64,000 nucleotides of DNA from Pseudomonas protegens (lineage in GTDB: Bacteria > Pseudomonadota > Gammaproteobacteria > Pseudomonadales > Pseudomonadaceae): contig NZ_MOAK01000081.1 in assembly GCF_003732485.1 (NCBI RefSeq), positions 360,909 through 424,908 of the forward strand, given 5' to 3'. Shown here one piece after another: positions 8,601 to 20,057 of the stretch. Numbering within the stretch: the first letter of the stretch is position 1; each line of letters opens with the position of its first letter. The notes beneath the pieces are model-generated. The model searched no databases. It was not told the origin of the DNA and saw only the letters and a program-made list of their open reading frames with translations. Both the position numbers and the translations under genes were made by a program.

Positions 8601-11600
8601 AGACCCGCAGCACCGCGCTTGAAGCCCAGGCTCATCAGGACCTGCCCTTCGAACAGTTGCTCGAAGCCTTCCCCGAAGCCCGCGAGCAAGGCCTGTTCCA
8701 GGTCATGTTCAACCACCAGCAGCGCGACCTCAGCGCCTTGCGCCGTCTGCCGGGGCTGCTGGCCGAAGAGCTGCCGTGGCACAGCCGCGAAGCCAAGTTC
8801 GACCTGCAACTGCACAGCGAGGAAGACCGCAACGGCCGCCTGAGCCTGGCCTTCGACTACGCCGACGAGCTGTTCGAGGCGGCCAGCATCCAGCGTCTGG
8901 CCGGGCATTTCATCAGCCTGCTGGAGCATGCCTGCCTGCAACCGGACTGCGCCCTGGGCGACTTGCCGTTGCTCGGCAACGCCGAAGCGGCGCAACTGCA
9001 GCAATGGAGCGTGGCCCCCTGCGCGCCGGCCGAGCAGTGGCTGCCGGAGCGCCTGCACGAACAACTGCGCCAGAGCCCGGAACGCACCGCGCTGGTCTGG
9101 GACGGCGGCCAACTGAGCTTCGCCGAGCTCCATGCCCAGGCCAACCGCCTGGCTCACTACCTGCGGGACAAGGGCGTCGGCCCGGACGTGTGCGTGGCCA
9201 TCGCCGCCGAGCGTTCGCCGCAACTGCTGATCGGCCTTCTGGCAATCATCAAGGCCGGCGGCGCCTACGTACCCCTGGACCCGGACTACCCTGCCGAACG
9301 CCTGGCCTACATGCTCGAAGACAGCGGCGTGGGCCTGCTGCTGACCCAGACCCATCTGCTGGGCCGGATGCCCGAAGCCCCGGGTGTCAGCGCCATCGCC
9401 ATGGACAGCCTCAAGCTCGACAGCTGGCCGAGCCACGCGCCGGGCCTGCACCTGCACGGCGAACACCTGGCCTATGTGATCTACACCTCCGGTTCCACCG
9501 GCCAGCCCAAGGGCGTCGGCAACACCCATCGCGCGCTGATGGAGCGCCTGCAATGGATGCAGGACAGCTACCAGTTGCAGGCCGACGATGTGCTGATGCA
9601 AAAAGCCCCCATCAGCTTCGACGTGTCGGTGTGGGAATGCTTCTGGCCACTGATCACCGGTTGCCGCCTGCTGATCGCCGCCCCCGGCGAGCACCGCGAT
9701 CCCCATCGCATCGCCCAGCTGGTGCAGGAGTACGGCGTCACCACTCTGCACTTCGTGCCGCCGCTGTTGCAGCTGTTCGTCGATGAGCCGCTAAGCGCCG
9801 AATGCCACAGCCTGCGCCGGGTGTTCTCCGGTGGTGAAGCCTTGCCCGCCGAACTGCGCAATCGCCTGCTGCAACTGTTGCCGAACGCGCAACTGCACAA
9901 CCGCTACGGGCCCACCGAAACCGCGATCAACGTCACCCATTGGCAGTGTTCGATCGATGACGGCGAGCGCTCGCCCATCGGCCGCCCGCTGGGCAATGTG
10001 CTGTGCCGGGTGCTGGATGCCGAACTCAACCTGATGCCCGTCGGGGTGCCCGGCGAGCTGTGCATCAGCGGCCAGGGCCTGGCCCGGGGTTACCTGGGAC
10101 GCCCGGCGCTGACCGCCGAGCGCTTTGTGGTCGACCCCCTGAGTGAGGAGGGCGCGCGCCTGTACCGCACCGGTGACCGCGTACGCTGGTGCGCCGACGG
10201 CGTGCTGGAATACCTCGGCCGCCTCGACCAGCAGGTCAAGCTGCGGGGCTTTCGGGTCGAGCCGCAGGAAATCGAAGCGCGGCTGCTGGCCCAGGACGGC
10301 GTGGCCCAGGCCGCGGTGCTGGTGCGGGACACCGTCGCCGGCCCGCAGTTGATCGGCTACTACACCGCCCAGGCCAGCGACGAAGATGAAACCGAGCAAC
10401 GCGCTCGGCTGACAAGCGCCCTGGCCGCCGAGCTGCCGGAGTACATGGTGCCGGCGCAACTGCTGCGCCTGGACGCCATGCCCCTGAGCCCCAGCGGCAA
10501 GCTGGATCGCCGGGCCCTGCCGGAGCCGCAATGGCAGGTGCGCGAGCACGTCGAACCGAGCACCGATCTGGAACGGCAGATCACCCAGATCTGGCGCGAA
10601 GTGCTGGGTCAGCCACGGATCGGCCTCAAGGACGACTTCTTCGCCCTGGGCGGGCATTCCCTGCTGGCCACTCAGATCATTTCCCGCACCCGCCAGGCCT
10701 GCGACGTCGAACTGCCGCTGCGGGCGCTGTTCGAAGCCAGCGAACTGGGAGACTTTGCCGAACAGGTGCTGCTGATCCAGCAGTCCGGCGCGCGCAACCA
10801 GCAGCCGCCGATTGCCCGGGTCGACCGCAGCCTACCGGTGCCGCTGTCCTATTCCCAGCAGCGCATGTGGTTCCTCTGGCAGATGGAGCCGGACAGCCCG
10901 GCCTACAACGTCGGCGGCATGGCGCGGCTTTCCGGGGTGCTGGACGTGGGCCGCTTCGAGGCGGCGCTGCAAGCGCTGATCCTGCGCCACGAAACCCTGC
11001 GTACCACCTTCCCCAGCATCAATGGCGTGGCCCGTCAGCAAGTGCATGCCGACACCGGCCTGCGCATGGCCTGGAAGGACTTCTCGGCCCTGGCCCCTGA
11101 TGCGCGGCAGCAGCGTCTGCAACAACTGGCGGACAGCGAAGCGCACCAGCCCTTCGACCTGGAAACCGGCCCGCTGCTGCGCGCCTGCCTGGTCAAGGCC
11201 GGCGAGCAGGAGCACTACTTCGTCCTGACCCTGCACCACATCGTTACCGAAGGCTGGGCCATGGACATCTTCGCCCGCGAATTGGGCGCGCTGTACGAAG
11301 CCTTCCTCGACGACCGCGAATCGCCCCTGGAACCCTTGCCGGTGCAGTACCTGGACTACAGCGTGTGGCAGCGCCAGTGGCTGGAATCCGGCGAGCGCCA
11401 GCGCCAGCTGGACTACTGGACCGGGCAACTGGGCCGCGAACACCCGCTGCTGGAGCTGCCCAGCGACCGGCCACGGCCGGCGGTGCAAAGCCACCAGGGC
11501 GAGCTGTACCGCTTCGACTTGAGCGACGAGTTGGCGGCCCGGGTGCGCGCCTTCAATGCCGAGCACGGCCTGACCCTGTTCATGACCATGACCGCCGCAC

Positions 11601-14600
11601 TGTCGGTGCTGCTGTACCGCTACAGCGGCCAGAGCGACCTGCGCATCGGCGCGCCGGTGGCCAACCGCATCCGCCCGGAAAGCGAAGGGCTGATCGGCGC
11701 CTTCCTCAACACCCAGGTGCTGCGTTGCCAGCTCGACGGGCAGATGAGCGTCGGCCAGTTACTGGAGCAGGTGCGCCACACCGTGATCGAGGGCCAGTCC
11801 CACCAGGACCTGCCGTTCGACCATCTGGTGGAAGCCTTGCAACCACCGCGCAGCACCGCCTACAACCCGCTGTTCCAGGTGATGTGCAACGTCCAGCGCT
11901 GGGAATTCCAGCAAATCCGGCAGTTGGCGGGCATGACCGTGGAATACCTGGTCAACGATGCCCGGGCCACCAAGTTCGACCTCAACCTGGAAGTCACCGA
12001 CCTGGATCAGCGCCTGGGCTGTTGCCTGACCTACAGCACCGACCTGTTCGACGAGCCGCGCATTGCGCGCATGGCGGCCCATTGGCGCAATCTGCTGGAG
12101 GCCTTGCTCAGCGATCCGCAACAGCGTCTGTGCGAGTTGCCGCTGCTGCACGCCGAGGAGCAGCAACAGCTGCTGGACAGCTTGAGTGTCGAGCCTGGCG
12201 AGCAACGTCTGGACCAGTGCATCCACCACCTGTTCAGCGAACAGGCCCTGGCCCGCAAGGACGCCCCGGCCCTGACCTTCGCCGGGCAGACCCTGAGCTA
12301 CAGCGAACTGGACAGCCGCGCCAACCGCCTGGCCTGGATGCTCCGCGAGCGCGGTGTGGGCCCGCAGGTGCGAGTCGGCCTGGCCCTGGAGCGTTCCCTG
12401 GAAATGGTCGTCGGCCTGCTGGCGATCCTCAAGGCCGGCGGCGCCTACGTGCCTCTGGACCCGGAATACCCCCTGGACCGCCTGCACTACATGATCGAAG
12501 ACAGCGGCATCGGCCTGCTGCTCAGCGATGCGCGGATGTTCGCCGCCCTGGGCGAGCTGCCGGCCGGAGTCGGCCGCTGGTGCCTGGAAGAGGACGGTGC
12601 GCTGCTGGCCGACTACCCGGCGGGCGAATTGCCCTTCATCAGCCTGCCCCAGCATCAGGCGTACCTGATCTACACCTCCGGTTCCACCGGCCAGCCCAAG
12701 GGCGTGGTGGTGTCCCACGGGGAAATCGCCATGCACTGCCAGGCGGTGATCCGCCGCTTCGGCATGCGCCTGGACGACTGCGAGCTGCACTTCTATTCCA
12801 TCAACTTCGACGCCGCCACCGAGCGCTTGCTGGTGCCGCTGCTCAGCGGCGCCCAGGTGGTGCTGCGGGCCCAGGGCCAGTGGGACGCCGAGGAAATCTG
12901 CCAGCTGATTCGTCAGCATCGCATCAGCATCCTTGGCTTCACCCCGAGCTACGGCAGCCAGTTGGCCCAGCATCTGGCGACCCAGCAGCAGACCCTGCCG
13001 GTGCGCATGTGCATCACTGGCGGCGAGGCCCTGACCGGCGAACACCTGCAGCGCATCCGTGCGGCCTTCCAGCCGAGCCTGTTCTTCAACGCCTACGGCC
13101 CCACCGAAACCGTGGTCATGCCTTTGGCCAGCCTGGCGCCGGAGCAATTGGCGGACGGCGTGGCCAGCGTGCCCATCGGCCGCATCGTCGGGGCCCGGGT
13201 GGCTTACATTCTCGATGCCGATCTGGCGCTGGTGCCCCAAGGGGCGACCGGTGAGCTGTATGTCGGCGGTGCCGGTCTGGCCCAGGGTTATCACCGTCGT
13301 CCGGGGATGAGTGCCGAGCGTTTTGTCGCCGATCCGTTCGCCACCGACGGCGGGCGCCTGTACCGCACCGGGGACCTGGTGCGCCAGTGCGCCGACGGCC
13401 AGCTGGAGTACATCGGCCGGGTCGACCATCAGGTGAAGATTCGCGGCTTCCGCATCGAGCTGGGGGAGATCGAAACTCGTCTGCTGGATCATCCGGCCGT
13501 GCGTGAAGCGGTGGTGCTGGCCTTGGATACCCCGGCCGGCAAGCAGCTGGCTGGTTACCTGGTGACCGAGGTGGCCGAGCACAACGAGGTGCAGCAGGCC
13601 AACCTGCGTGAAGCCCTCAAGCAGCAACTGAAAACCCAGTTGCCGGACTACATGGTGCCGACCCACCTGATCCTGCTCGGCAGCATGCCGTTGACCGCCA
13701 ACGGCAAGCTCGATCGCCGAGCCCTGCCGATGCCCGATCCGGAGCTCAATCGCCAGCAGTACGTGGCGCCGAGCAACGCGCTGGAACAGACCCTGGCCGG
13801 GGTCTGGGGCGAAGTGCTGAACGTGCAGCAAGTGGGCCTCAACGACAATTTCTTCGAACTGGGGGGCGACTCGATCCTGTCGATCCAGGTGGTCAGCCGT
13901 GCCCGCCAGTTGGGGATTCACTTCACCCCGCGAGACCTGTTCCAGCACCAGACCGTGCAGACCCTGGCGCGGGTCGCCAGCCACACTCAGCGCGTCAGCG
14001 CCGAGCAGGGCCAGCTCAGTGGCGAAGCGCCGCTGACGCCGATCCAGCACTGGTTCTTCGACAGCCGCATTCCCCAGCCGCAGCACTGGAACCAGGCTTT
14101 GTTGCTGGAACCGCTGGGCACCCTGGATGGGTCGTTGCTGGAGCAAGCGCTGTTGGCGGTGCTGGAGCAGCACGACGCCCTGCGCCTGCGTTTCTCTCAG
14201 GCAGGCGGGCAGGCAGGCGGGCAGTGGCGCGCCGAGTACCTGCCGCTGTCCGACGCACCCTTGCTGTGGCAGGTGCGGGTGCCGTCCATGGACACCTGCG
14301 AGGCGCTGTTCGCCGATGCCCAGCGCAGCCTCGACCTGGAACACGGGCCGCTGTTGCGGGCGGTGCTGGTGGACGGCCCTGAAGGCGAGCAACGCCTGTT
14401 GCTGGCCATCCACCACCTGGTGGTGGACGGCGTGTCCTGGCGCGTGCTGCTGGAGGATCTGCAGAACGCCTATCGTCAGCTGGAGGCCGGGCAGGCCCTG
14501 AACCTGCCGGCCAAGACCAGCGCCCTGCGGGACTGGTCGAGCCGCCTGCAAGCCTATGCCGGCAGCGAATCCCTGCGTGAAGAGCTGGGCTGGTGGCAGC

Positions 14601-17600
14601 AGCAACTGGCCGGCCCGGCCGCGCAACTGCCGGGGCTCAAGGCCACTGGCAGCCAGCAGCATCAGCAGGCCCAAAGCCACAGCGTGACCCTGGATGCCGA
14701 GCGCACCCGCCAGCTGCTGCAACAGGCCCCAGCGGCCTACCGCACCCAGGTCAACGACCTGCTGCTGACCGCCCTGGCCCGGGTGCTGTGCCGCTGGAGC
14801 GGGCAGCCTTCGGCCCTGGTGCAACTGGAAGGCCACGGCCGCGAGGCGCTGTTCGACGAGATCGACCTGACTCGTACCGTGGGCTGGTTCACCAGCGCCT
14901 ATCCGTTGCGCCTGACCCCGTTGCAAGTGGAAGAAGCGGCCGGGCAGGGCGCCTCGATCAAGGCTATCAAGGAACAACTGCGGGCCGTGCCGCACAAGGG
15001 CCTGGGTTACGGCGTGCTGCGCTACCTGGCGGATGAAAGCTGCCGCGAGGCCCTGGCAGCGCTGCCGCTGGCGCCGGTGACCTTCAACTACCTGGGGCAG
15101 TTCGACCAGAGCTTCGGCGCCGACGCACTGCTGCGTCCGCTGGATGAATCCGTCGGCCCGGCCCACGCACCGGAAGCACCGTTGCCCAACGAACTGAGCA
15201 TCGACAGCCAGGTGTATGGCGGCGAGCTGGTGCTGCGCTGGACCTACAGCAGCGAACGTTTCGACGCCGAGCTGATCGGCGAGCTGGCGGACGCCTACCT
15301 GGGCGAGCTGCACAGCCTGATCGCCCATTGCCTGAAGGACGATGCCGGTGGCCTGACGCCGTCGGACTTCCCCCTGGCGCGCCTGACCCAGACCCAGCTC
15401 GATGGCCTGCCGGTGCCGGCTGTGCAGATCGAGGATGTCTACCCGCTGACCCCGATGCAGGAAGGCATGCTGCTGCACACCCTGTTGGAGCCGGGCACCG
15501 GCCTCTACTACATGCAGGACCGCTACCGCATCAACAGCGAACTGGACCCGGAGCGTTTCGCCCAGGCCTGGCAGACGGTGGTGGCGCGCCACGAAGCCTT
15601 GCGCGCGTCTTTTTGCTGGAACGTCGGCGAAGACATGCTGCAAGTTATCCACAAGCCGGGCCGCACCCCGATCGAATTCCTCGACTGGAGCGCGGTACCC
15701 GAGGCCGAGCAGGAAGCCAAGCTGCAAACCCTGCATAAACAGGAGCGCGAGGCCGGTTTCGATCTGCTCAACCAGGCGCCGTTCCACCTGCGGCTGATCC
15801 GCGTCGGTGCGGCCCGTTACTGGTTCATGATGAGCAACCACCACATCCTCATCGATGCCTGGTGCCGCTCCTTGCTGATGAACGACTTCTTCGAGATCTA
15901 CACCGCCCTCGGTGAAGGTCGCGAGGCGCAGTTGGCGGTGCCACCGCGCTACCGCGACTACATCGGCTGGCTGCAGCACCAGAGCCTGTCGGAGGCGCGG
16001 CAGTGGTGGCGGCAGAACCTAGAAGGTTTTGAACGCACCACGCCGATCCCCAGCGACCGGCCGTTCCTGCGGGAACACGCCGGCGACAGCGGCGGCATGA
16101 CTGTCGGCGACTGCTACACCCGCCTGGATGCCCGGGACGGCGCGCAACTGCGGGAACTGGCGCAACAGCACCAGCTCACCGTCAACACCTTCGCCCAGGC
16201 GGCGTGGGCTCTGGTGCTGCGGCGCATGAGCGGCGATCGCGACGTACTGTTCGGGGTCACCGTGGCCGGGCGCCCGGTGGAAATGCCGGAGATGCAACGC
16301 ACCGTCGGCCTGTTCATCAACAGTATTGCCCTGCGGGTCAAGCTGCCCCAGGACGGTGAGCGCTGCAGCGTGCGCCAGTGGCTCAGCGCCTTGCTCGACA
16401 GCAACATGCAGCTGCGTGAATACGAGTACCTGCCGCTGGTGGCGATCCAGGAAACCAGCGAACTGCCCAAGGGCCAGCCGCTGTTCGACAGCCTGTTCGT
16501 GTTCGAGAACGCGCCGGTGGAAGTCTCGGTGCTGGACCGTGCCCAGAGCCTGAACGCCAGTTCGGATTCCGGCCGCACCCACACCAACTTCCCGATCACT
16601 GCCGTGTGCTACCCGGGGGATGACCTGGGCCTGCACCTGTCCTACGACCAGCGCTACTTCGAGCAGGCGACCATCGAGCGCATGCTCGGCGAGTTCAAGC
16701 GCCTGCTGCTGGCCCTGATGCAGGGCTTCCATGGCGACATGGCCGAACTGGCGCTGCTGGGTGAAGAGGAGCAGGACTTCCTGCTGGCCGGCTGCAACCA
16801 GAGCCAGCATGAGTACCCGCTGGAGCGCAGCTACGTGGAGCTGTTTGAAGCCCAGGTGGCGGCCCATCCGCAACGCATCGCCGCCAGTTGCCTGGACCGG
16901 CGCTACAGCTACGCCGAGTTGAACCGCTACAGCAACCGCTTGGGTCATGCCTTGATCGCCAACGGCGTGGGCTTTGATCAGCCGGTGGCCCTGCTGGCCG
17001 AGCGCGGCCTGGAACTCTTGGGCATGATCATCGGCAGCTTCAAGGCCGGGGCCGGCTACCTGCCCCTGGACCCGGGCCTGCCGGGCCAGCGCCTGGGCCG
17101 TATCATCGAGCTCAGCCGCACGCCGATCCTGGTGTGCAGCGCGGCCTGCCGTGAACAGGCCCAGGCCCTGCTGGACGAGTTCGGCTGTGCCGGGCGTCCG
17201 CGGCTGCTGGTCTGGGAAGAGCTGCAAGCCGCCGGGCATGCCGAGCACAACCCGGGCCGCTACAGCGCGCCGGACAACCTGGCCTACGTGATCTACACCT
17301 CCGGTTCCACCGGCCTGCCCAAGGGCGTGATGGTGGAGCAGCGCGGCATGCTCAACAACCAGTTGAGCAAGGTGCCGTACCTGCAACTGAGTGAGGCCGA
17401 CGTGATCGCCCAGACCGCGTCCCAGAGCTTCGACATTTCGGTCTGGCAGTTCCTTGCCGCACCGCTGTTCGGCGCTCGGGTGGACATCGTGCCCAACACC
17501 ATCGCCCACGATCCCCAGGGCCTGTTGGCTCACGTCCAGGAGCAGGGCATCACGGTGCTGGAGAGCGTGCCGTCGCTGATCCAGGGCATGCTCGCCCAGG

Positions 17601-18673
17601 ACGCCATCGCCCTGGATGGCCTGCGCTGGATGTTGCCCACCGGCGAGGCCATGCCGCCCGAGCTGGCGCACCAGTGGCTGCTGCGTTATCCACAGATCGG
17701 TCTGGTCAACGCCTACGGCCCGGCGGAGTGCTCCGATGACGTGGCCTTCTTCCGTGTCGATATGGCCTCGACCCGTGGCGCCTACCTGCCCATCGGCACG
17801 CCCACCGACAACAACCGCCTGTACCTGATGGACGAAGCCCTGGAGCTGGTGCCCCTGGGCGCGGTCGGCGAGTTGTGCGTGGCCGGTACCGGTGTTGGCC
17901 GCGGTTACGTCAGCGACCCGTTGCGTACAGCGCTGGCCTTCGTGCCCCATCCGTTCGGTGCTGCGGGCGAACGCCTGTACCGCACCGGCGACCTGGCGCG
18001 CCGGCGCAGCGACGGCGTATTGGAATACGTTGGCCGGATCGACCATCAGGTGAAGATCCGTGGCTATCGCATCGAGCTGGGGGAGATCGAAGCGCGCCTG
18101 CATGAACAGCCGGAACTGCGCGATGCCGCCGTGGGCGTGCAGGAGGGCGTCAACGGCAAGCACCTGGTTGGGTACCTGGTGGCCAGTGACACGAACCTGA
18201 GCCCGAGCGAATGCCTGGAGCGGATCAAGCCGCGGCTGCGCGCCGAACTGCCGGAATACATGGTGCCGCTGCACTGGCTATGGCTGGAACGCCTGCCCCT
18301 CAACGCCAACGGCAAGCTCGATCGCAAGGCCCTTCCGGCCCTGGAGATCGGTCAGTTGCAGAGCCAGGACTATCAAGCGCCGGGCAATGAACTGGAGCAA
18401 ACCCTGGCGGACATCTGGGCCGAGGTGCTCAAGGTCGAACGGGTGGGCGTGCGCGACAACTTCTTCGAGTTGGGCGGGCATTCCCTGCTGGCGACCCAGA
18501 TCGCTTCACGGGTACAGAAGACCCTGCAACGCAACGTGCCGCTGCGGGCCATGTTCGAATGCAGCACGGTGCAGGAGCTGGCCGCGTACATCGACGGTTT
18601 GGCCGGGAGTGAGATCAGCGAGGAGAAGGTCGACCGGCTGAGTGATCTGATGGCCGAGCTGGAGGGGCTGTGA
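5645..18673 (+). CDS. pvdL: PvdL, initiating non-ribosomal peptide synthetase of pyoverdine
   Basis: This 4342-residue NRPS has the same length as P. aeruginosa PvdL. Visible order: fatty acyl-AMP ligase ([11 protein letters not shown] at 173), carrier (Ser 617 in LGGNS), condensation (HHIIADGW at 808), adenylation 1 ([11 protein letters not shown] at 1280), carrier (Ser 1672), condensation (HHIVTEGW at 1864), adenylation 2 (2343), carrier (Ser 2743 in LGGDS, the form that precedes epimerases), epimerase (HHLVVDGV at 2923), condensation (HHILIDAW at 3399), adenylation 3 (3884), carrier (Ser 4280). There is no thioesterase, so the chain passes to the next synthetase. By homology PvdL loads a fatty acid, then L-Glu, D-Tyr and L-Dab, the chromophore precursor shared by all pyoverdines. 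ATG 5645 was chosen behind GGCAGGAAA; an upstream in-frame extension is less likely. Confidence 0.97.
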   Translation: MTDAFELPSTLAQALQRRAVLAPDQVALRFLAEEQDQSVVLSYRDLDLRARTIAAALQANAEFGDRAVLLFPSGPDYVAAFFGCLYAGVIAVPAYPPESTRRHHQERLISILADAEPRLLLTSAGLRESLAQMDELQAAGAPQLLCVDTLDAGLAEDWQAVELKDDDIAFLQYTSGSTALPKGVQVSHGNLVANELLIRRGFGIDLNPHDVIVSWLPLYHDMGLIGGLLQPIFSGVPCVLMSPAYFLARPVRWLEAISEYGGTISGGPDFAYRLCSERVSESALERLDVSGWRVAYSGSEPIRLDTLERFAEKFSTCGFSHDNFLASYGLAEATLFVAGGVRGRGIPALHLDDQALAQNRAEPGQGSAMMSCGFSQPEHAVLVMDPQQLGELPDNRIGEVWAAGPSIAHGYWRNSEATAKTFVQHAGRTWLRTGDLGFLREGELFITGRLKDLLIVRGHNLYPQDIEKTIEREVEVVRKGRVAAFAVSDQGQEGIGIAAEISRSVQKILPPEALIKAIRQAVAEACQEAPSVVVLLNPGALPKTSSGKLQRSACRTRLADGSLDYYALFPQANSEPARVGEGSGDELQNLIGRIWQEQLQCAAVAADDHFFLLGGNSIAATQVMARLGQELGLELSLRLLFEAPTLGAFSAAVARLQQDGGVAQGSIQALSRQQPLPQSLAQNRLWITWQLDPHSSAYNIPGGLRLRGELDEDALRTSFQQLLQRHEALRTRFFERDGQALQQVDAAGEFNLQVIDISDLPVAEREARAQQIREDEAHTQFDLEQGPLYWATLVRLDDEEHQLLLTLHHIIADGWSLNVLIDEFSRLYAAAAQGQSLELAPLSLQYADYGSWQRQWLAQGEGQRQLDYWKRQLADEAPVLSLATDHPRSAQVRHSAARHSQRLSATLSEAIRQTAQAQQVTPFMLLLATFQTLLHRYSGQSDIRIGVPNANRPRLETQGLLGFFINTQVMRGQLDSRQTFAELLQQTRSTALEAQAHQDLPFEQLLEAFPEAREQGLFQVMFNHQQRDLSALRRLPGLLAEELPWHSREAKFDLQLHSEEDRNGRLSLAFDYADELFEAASIQRLAGHFISLLEHACLQPDCALGDLPLLGNAEAAQLQQWSVAPCAPAEQWLPERLHEQLRQSPERTALVWDGGQLSFAELHAQANRLAHYLRDKGVGPDVCVAIAAERSPQLLIGLLAIIKAGGAYVPLDPDYPAERLAYMLEDSGVGLLLTQTHLLGRMPEAPGVSAIAMDSLKLDSWPSHAPGLHLHGEHLAYVIYTSGSTGQPKGVGNTHRALMERLQWMQDSYQLQADDVLMQKAPISFDVSVWECFWPLITGCRLLIAAPGEHRDPHRIAQLVQEYGVTTLHFVPPLLQLFVDEPLSAECHSLRRVFSGGEALPAELRNRLLQLLPNAQLHNRYGPTETAINVTHWQCSIDDGERSPIGRPLGNVLCRVLDAELNLMPVGVPGELCISGQGLARGYLGRPALTAERFVVDPLSEEGARLYRTGDRVRWCADGVLEYLGRLDQQVKLRGFRVEPQEIEARLLAQDGVAQAAVLVRDTVAGPQLIGYYTAQASDEDETEQRARLTSALAAELPEYMVPAQLLRLDAMPLSPSGKLDRRALPEPQWQVREHVEPSTDLERQITQIWREVLGQPRIGLKDDFFALGGHSLLATQIISRTRQACDVELPLRALFEASELGDFAEQVLLIQQSGARNQQPPIARVDRSLPVPLSYSQQRMWFLWQMEPDSPAYNVGGMARLSGVLDVGRFEAALQALILRHETLRTTFPSINGVARQQVHADTGLRMAWKDFSALAPDARQQRLQQLADSEAHQPFDLETGPLLRACLVKAGEQEHYFVLTLHHIVTEGWAMDIFARELGALYEAFLDDRESPLEPLPVQYLDYSVWQRQWLESGERQRQLDYWTGQLGREHPLLELPSDRPRPAVQSHQGELYRFDLSDELAARVRAFNAEHGLTLFMTMTAALSVLLYRYSGQSDLRIGAPVANRIRPESEGLIGAFLNTQVLRCQLDGQMSVGQLLEQVRHTVIEGQSHQDLPFDHLVEALQPPRSTAYNPLFQVMCNVQRWEFQQIRQLAGMTVEYLVNDARATKFDLNLEVTDLDQRLGCCLTYSTDLFDEPRIARMAAHWRNLLEALLSDPQQRLCELPLLHAEEQQQLLDSLSVEPGEQRLDQCIHHLFSEQALARKDAPALTFAGQTLSYSELDSRANRLAWMLRERGVGPQVRVGLALERSLEMVVGLLAILKAGGAYVPLDPEYPLDRLHYMIEDSGIGLLLSDARMFAALGELPAGVGRWCLEEDGALLADYPAGELPFISLPQHQAYLIYTSGSTGQPKGVVVSHGEIAMHCQAVIRRFGMRLDDCELHFYSINFDAATERLLVPLLSGAQVVLRAQGQWDAEEICQLIRQHRISILGFTPSYGSQLAQHLATQQQTLPVRMCITGGEALTGEHLQRIRAAFQPSLFFNAYGPTETVVMPLASLAPEQLADGVASVPIGRIVGARVAYILDADLALVPQGATGELYVGGAGLAQGYHRRPGMSAERFVADPFATDGGRLYRTGDLVRQCADGQLEYIGRVDHQVKIRGFRIELGEIETRLLDHPAVREAVVLALDTPAGKQLAGYLVTEVAEHNEVQQANLREALKQQLKTQLPDYMVPTHLILLGSMPLTANGKLDRRALPMPDPELNRQQYVAPSNALEQTLAGVWGEVLNVQQVGLNDNFFELGGDSILSIQVVSRARQLGIHFTPRDLFQHQTVQTLARVASHTQRVSAEQGQLSGEAPLTPIQHWFFDSRIPQPQHWNQALLLEPLGTLDGSLLEQALLAVLEQHDALRLRFSQAGGQAGGQWRAEYLPLSDAPLLWQVRVPSMDTCEALFADAQRSLDLEHGPLLRAVLVDGPEGEQRLLLAIHHLVVDGVSWRVLLEDLQNAYRQLEAGQALNLPAKTSALRDWSSRLQAYAGSESLREELGWWQQQLAGPAAQLPGLKATGSQQHQQAQSHSVTLDAERTRQLLQQAPAAYRTQVNDLLLTALARVLCRWSGQPSALVQLEGHGREALFDEIDLTRTVGWFTSAYPLRLTPLQVEEAAGQGASIKAIKEQLRAVPHKGLGYGVLRYLADESCREALAALPLAPVTFNYLGQFDQSFGADALLRPLDESVGPAHAPEAPLPNELSIDSQVYGGELVLRWTYSSERFDAELIGELADAYLGELHSLIAHCLKDDAGGLTPSDFPLARLTQTQLDGLPVPAVQIEDVYPLTPMQEGMLLHTLLEPGTGLYYMQDRYRINSELDPERFAQAWQTVVARHEALRASFCWNVGEDMLQVIHKPGRTPIEFLDWSAVPEAEQEAKLQTLHKQEREAGFDLLNQAPFHLRLIRVGAARYWFMMSNHHILIDAWCRSLLMNDFFEIYTALGEGREAQLAVPPRYRDYIGWLQHQSLSEARQWWRQNLEGFERTTPIPSDRPFLREHAGDSGGMTVGDCYTRLDARDGAQLRELAQQHQLTVNTFAQAAWALVLRRMSGDRDVLFGVTVAGRPVEMPEMQRTVGLFINSIALRVKLPQDGERCSVRQWLSALLDSNMQLREYEYLPLVAIQETSELPKGQPLFDSLFVFENAPVEVSVLDRAQSLNASSDSGRTHTNFPITAVCYPGDDLGLHLSYDQRYFEQATIERMLGEFKRLLLALMQGFHGDMAELALLGEEEQDFLLAGCNQSQHEYPLERSYVELFEAQVAAHPQRIAASCLDRRYSYAELNRYSNRLGHALIANGVGFDQPVALLAERGLELLGMIIGSFKAGAGYLPLDPGLPGQRLGRIIELSRTPILVCSAACREQAQALLDEFGCAGRPRLLVWEELQAAGHAEHNPGRYSAPDNLAYVIYTSGSTGLPKGVMVEQRGMLNNQLSKVPYLQLSEADVIAQTASQSFDISVWQFLAAPLFGARVDIVPNTIAHDPQGLLAHVQEQGITVLESVPSLIQGMLAQDAIALDGLRWMLPTGEAMPPELAHQWLLRYPQIGLVNAYGPAECSDDVAFFRVDMASTRGAYLPIGTPTDNNRLYLMDEALELVPLGAVGELCVAGTGVGRGYVSDPLRTALAFVPHPFGAAGERLYRTGDLARRRSDGVLEYVGRIDHQVKIRGYRIELGEIEARLHEQPELRDAAVGVQEGVNGKHLVGYLVASDTNLSPSECLERIKPRLRAELPEYMVPLHWLWLERLPLNANGKLDRKALPALEIGQLQSQDYQAPGNELEQTLADIWAEVLKVERVGVRDNFFELGGHSLLATQIASRVQKTLQRNVPLRAMFECSTVQELAAYIDGLAGSEISEEKVDRLSDLMAELEGL

Positions 18674-18727
18674 TCGACGGATGAGCGGTGGGGCGTTGTT
18701 CGCGCAGCAGGAGGACCGACATCTGGC

Positions 18728-18810
18728 GTAGGAGCCGGCTTGCCGGCGAAGAGGCCCGCAAGCCTTGCATCGTCCTGGCCGACGCCTTTGCTGGCAAGCC
18801 AGCTCCTACG
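18728..18810. repeat. REP/BIME pair downstream of pvdL
   Basis: Two head-to-head Pseudomonas REP units: GTAGGAGCCGGCTTGCCGGC at the left and the mirrored TGCTGGCAAGCCAGCTCCTAC at the right. Together they can form a long cruciform. The element lies in the 227-base gap between pvdL and the next gene and may protect or end the pvdL transcript; no clear T-run terminator is visible. Confidence 0.85.
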
Positions 18811-18829
18811 GGCGAAGAGGCCCGCAGGT

Positions 18830-18848
18830 CCTCTGCTATGATCGCGCC
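18830..18848 (+). promoter_or_regulatory. Promoter-like motif shared by two paralogous genes (copy 1)
   Basis: CCTCTGCTATGATCGCGCC contains a TATGAT -10-like hexamer 53 bases ahead of the ATG at 18901. A near-identical copy lies at 19995-20013 at a similar distance before the paralogue at 20058. No convincing -35 is seen. Confidence 0.5.
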
Positions 18849-18900
18849 CGGCCCAGGTCCAAGCACCTGCGCCGGGCGTTTTCATTCAAGGACCGCAACC

Positions 18901-19938
18901 ATGGCAGAACAGCTTTACTGGCGCGACATCGAAGATTCCCTGGGCAACTGGAGTGGCCTCGGTGTCGAGGTCGAACCGGGCTCCACGGACAGACCGCCGT
19001 TGTACCTGCGCACCGGCGCCAATGCCCGGATCAAGCTGATGCACCACGACATGCCGTTGTTCTGGGCCACCCTGGCCCGGGACCACGGCGGCGTCTGGCT
19101 GGTGCGCAACCCGCTGGCGGACGGCGCCGCATGCCGGCTGCTGGCACCCATCGACTCACCCACCGTGGAGCAGCACGCCGCCCTGGCGCCCGAGCTGCGG
19201 ATCAAGGCCTGGAGCCGCTATTTCGTCAGCCGTCTCAGTGAAAGCGCCCGGCACTTCCTCACCCCCGGTTTCTGGCTGGCCCAGGGCCTGCTGCCGGAGC
19301 CCTCCAGCACCGCGAGCGGCCTGGACCACTGGCGCTTCACCTCGGTGATCGACCCTTTGACCCATGTGCCCAACTGGCACCTGTACGGCGAGGATTTTCT
19401 CGACAACCTGCAACCCCAACCCCTGGAGTGGATCGACTGGTGGCATGGCGGCGGCAAGCTCATCGGCCTGCACCGTGTCGACCCCGAGGCCGGGCGCCTG
19501 AAGTGGTGGCGCAAGAAGGCCCGCGAAGGCAGCCTGCCGCCGATCCTGTTGTGGTACGTCGGCGGGTTGGCGTCCTACGTGGTGATCGACGGCCATTACC
19601 GTTTGCAGGCGGCCATCGCGGAAAACCTTGCGCCATCATTCATCGTCCTCAGCGCCACCCGCGAGCGCGGCTTCGCACCGAGCCTGGAGCATCAGCAACG
19701 GGTCATGGATTCACTGCGCAAGCGCGGCGACGCGGTGCCGCGCAACCCGGCCCTGAGCACCGAGAACCTCAACCGGGTGCTGATCCAGGCGTTCGATGAC
19801 CGGCCGCAGTACCGCAGCGCTACCCCGGCCTGGGCCGGCAATGAGCCGGAGTCGCAGTGGTGCGACGAGGTGCGTCAGTGCCTGGGCGGGCAAGGGTTGG
19901 CAGACGAAGTAGACGCGGTCATTGGTCGCCATGGGTAA
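18901..19938 (+). CDS. Unknown protein with ParB/sulfiredoxin-like DGHYR motif (paralogue 1)
   Basis: The 345-residue soluble protein starts MAEQLYWRDIED and is not a family I can name. It is clearly homologous along its length to the next gene: shared WRDIED at the N-terminus, GPIDSP near residue 80, HVPNWHLYG/ILDN near 150-165, and the most conserved block near 200-245, GRLKWWRKKAREGSLPPILL, a WYV-G segment and DGHYRLQAA. The last resembles the GxHR motif (I-DGHHRLxAA) of the ParB/sulfiredoxin nucleotide-binding fold, preceded as in ParB by a P-IL strand. There is no HTH, signal peptide or TM. The function is unknown; a nucleotide-binding or phosphotransfer role is only an inference from the motif. 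Confidence 0.75.
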   Translation: MAEQLYWRDIEDSLGNWSGLGVEVEPGSTDRPPLYLRTGANARIKLMHHDMPLFWATLARDHGGVWLVRNPLADGAACRLLAPIDSPTVEQHAALAPELRIKAWSRYFVSRLSESARHFLTPGFWLAQGLLPEPSSTASGLDHWRFTSVIDPLTHVPNWHLYGEDFLDNLQPQPLEWIDWWHGGGKLIGLHRVDPEAGRLKWWRKKAREGSLPPILLWYVGGLASYVVIDGHYRLQAAIAENLAPSFIVLSATRERGFAPSLEHQQRVMDSLRKRGDAVPRNPALSTENLNRVLIQAFDDRPQYRSATPAWAGNEPESQWCDEVRQCLGGQGLADEVDAVIGRHG

Positions 19939-19950
19939 AGCGCTGGCCGC

Positions 19951-19980
19951 CTTCGCTGGCAAGCCAGCTCCTACAGGCGA
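19951..19980. repeat. Single REP unit
   Basis: CCTTCGCTGGCAAGCCAGCT followed by CCTACAGGCG is one half of the usual REP pair, located in the 119-base gap between the two paralogous unknown genes. Confidence 0.75.
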
Positions 19981-19994
19981 ATGCGCCCTCCAGC

Positions 19995-20013
19995 CCTCTG
20001 CTATAGTCGCGCC
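19995..20013 (+). promoter_or_regulatory. Promoter-like motif shared by two paralogous genes (copy 2)
   Basis: CCTCTGCTATAGTCGCGCC differs from the copy at 18830-18848 at two positions and lies 45 bases before the GTG at 20058. Since the coding parts are well diverged, conservation of this 19-mer suggests a retained control element, or that the duplication included the promoter. Confidence 0.5.
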
Positions 20014-20057
20014 TGCCCGCCGCAGGGCCGGTCATTGATCAAGGATTAGGGACAATC

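Noticed and set aside
5576-15979. Long open frames of over 1000 codons on the minus strand across pvdL
   Set aside because: They mirror the third-position GC bias of the NRPS gene, have Gln/Gly/His/Ala-rich low-complexity translations and no recognisable domain, start site or promoter.
18674-18900. Thioesterase or other small pyoverdine gene directly after pvdL
   Set aside because: The gap contains only the REP pair and a promoter-like motif; the next two genes show no NRPS-related motif.
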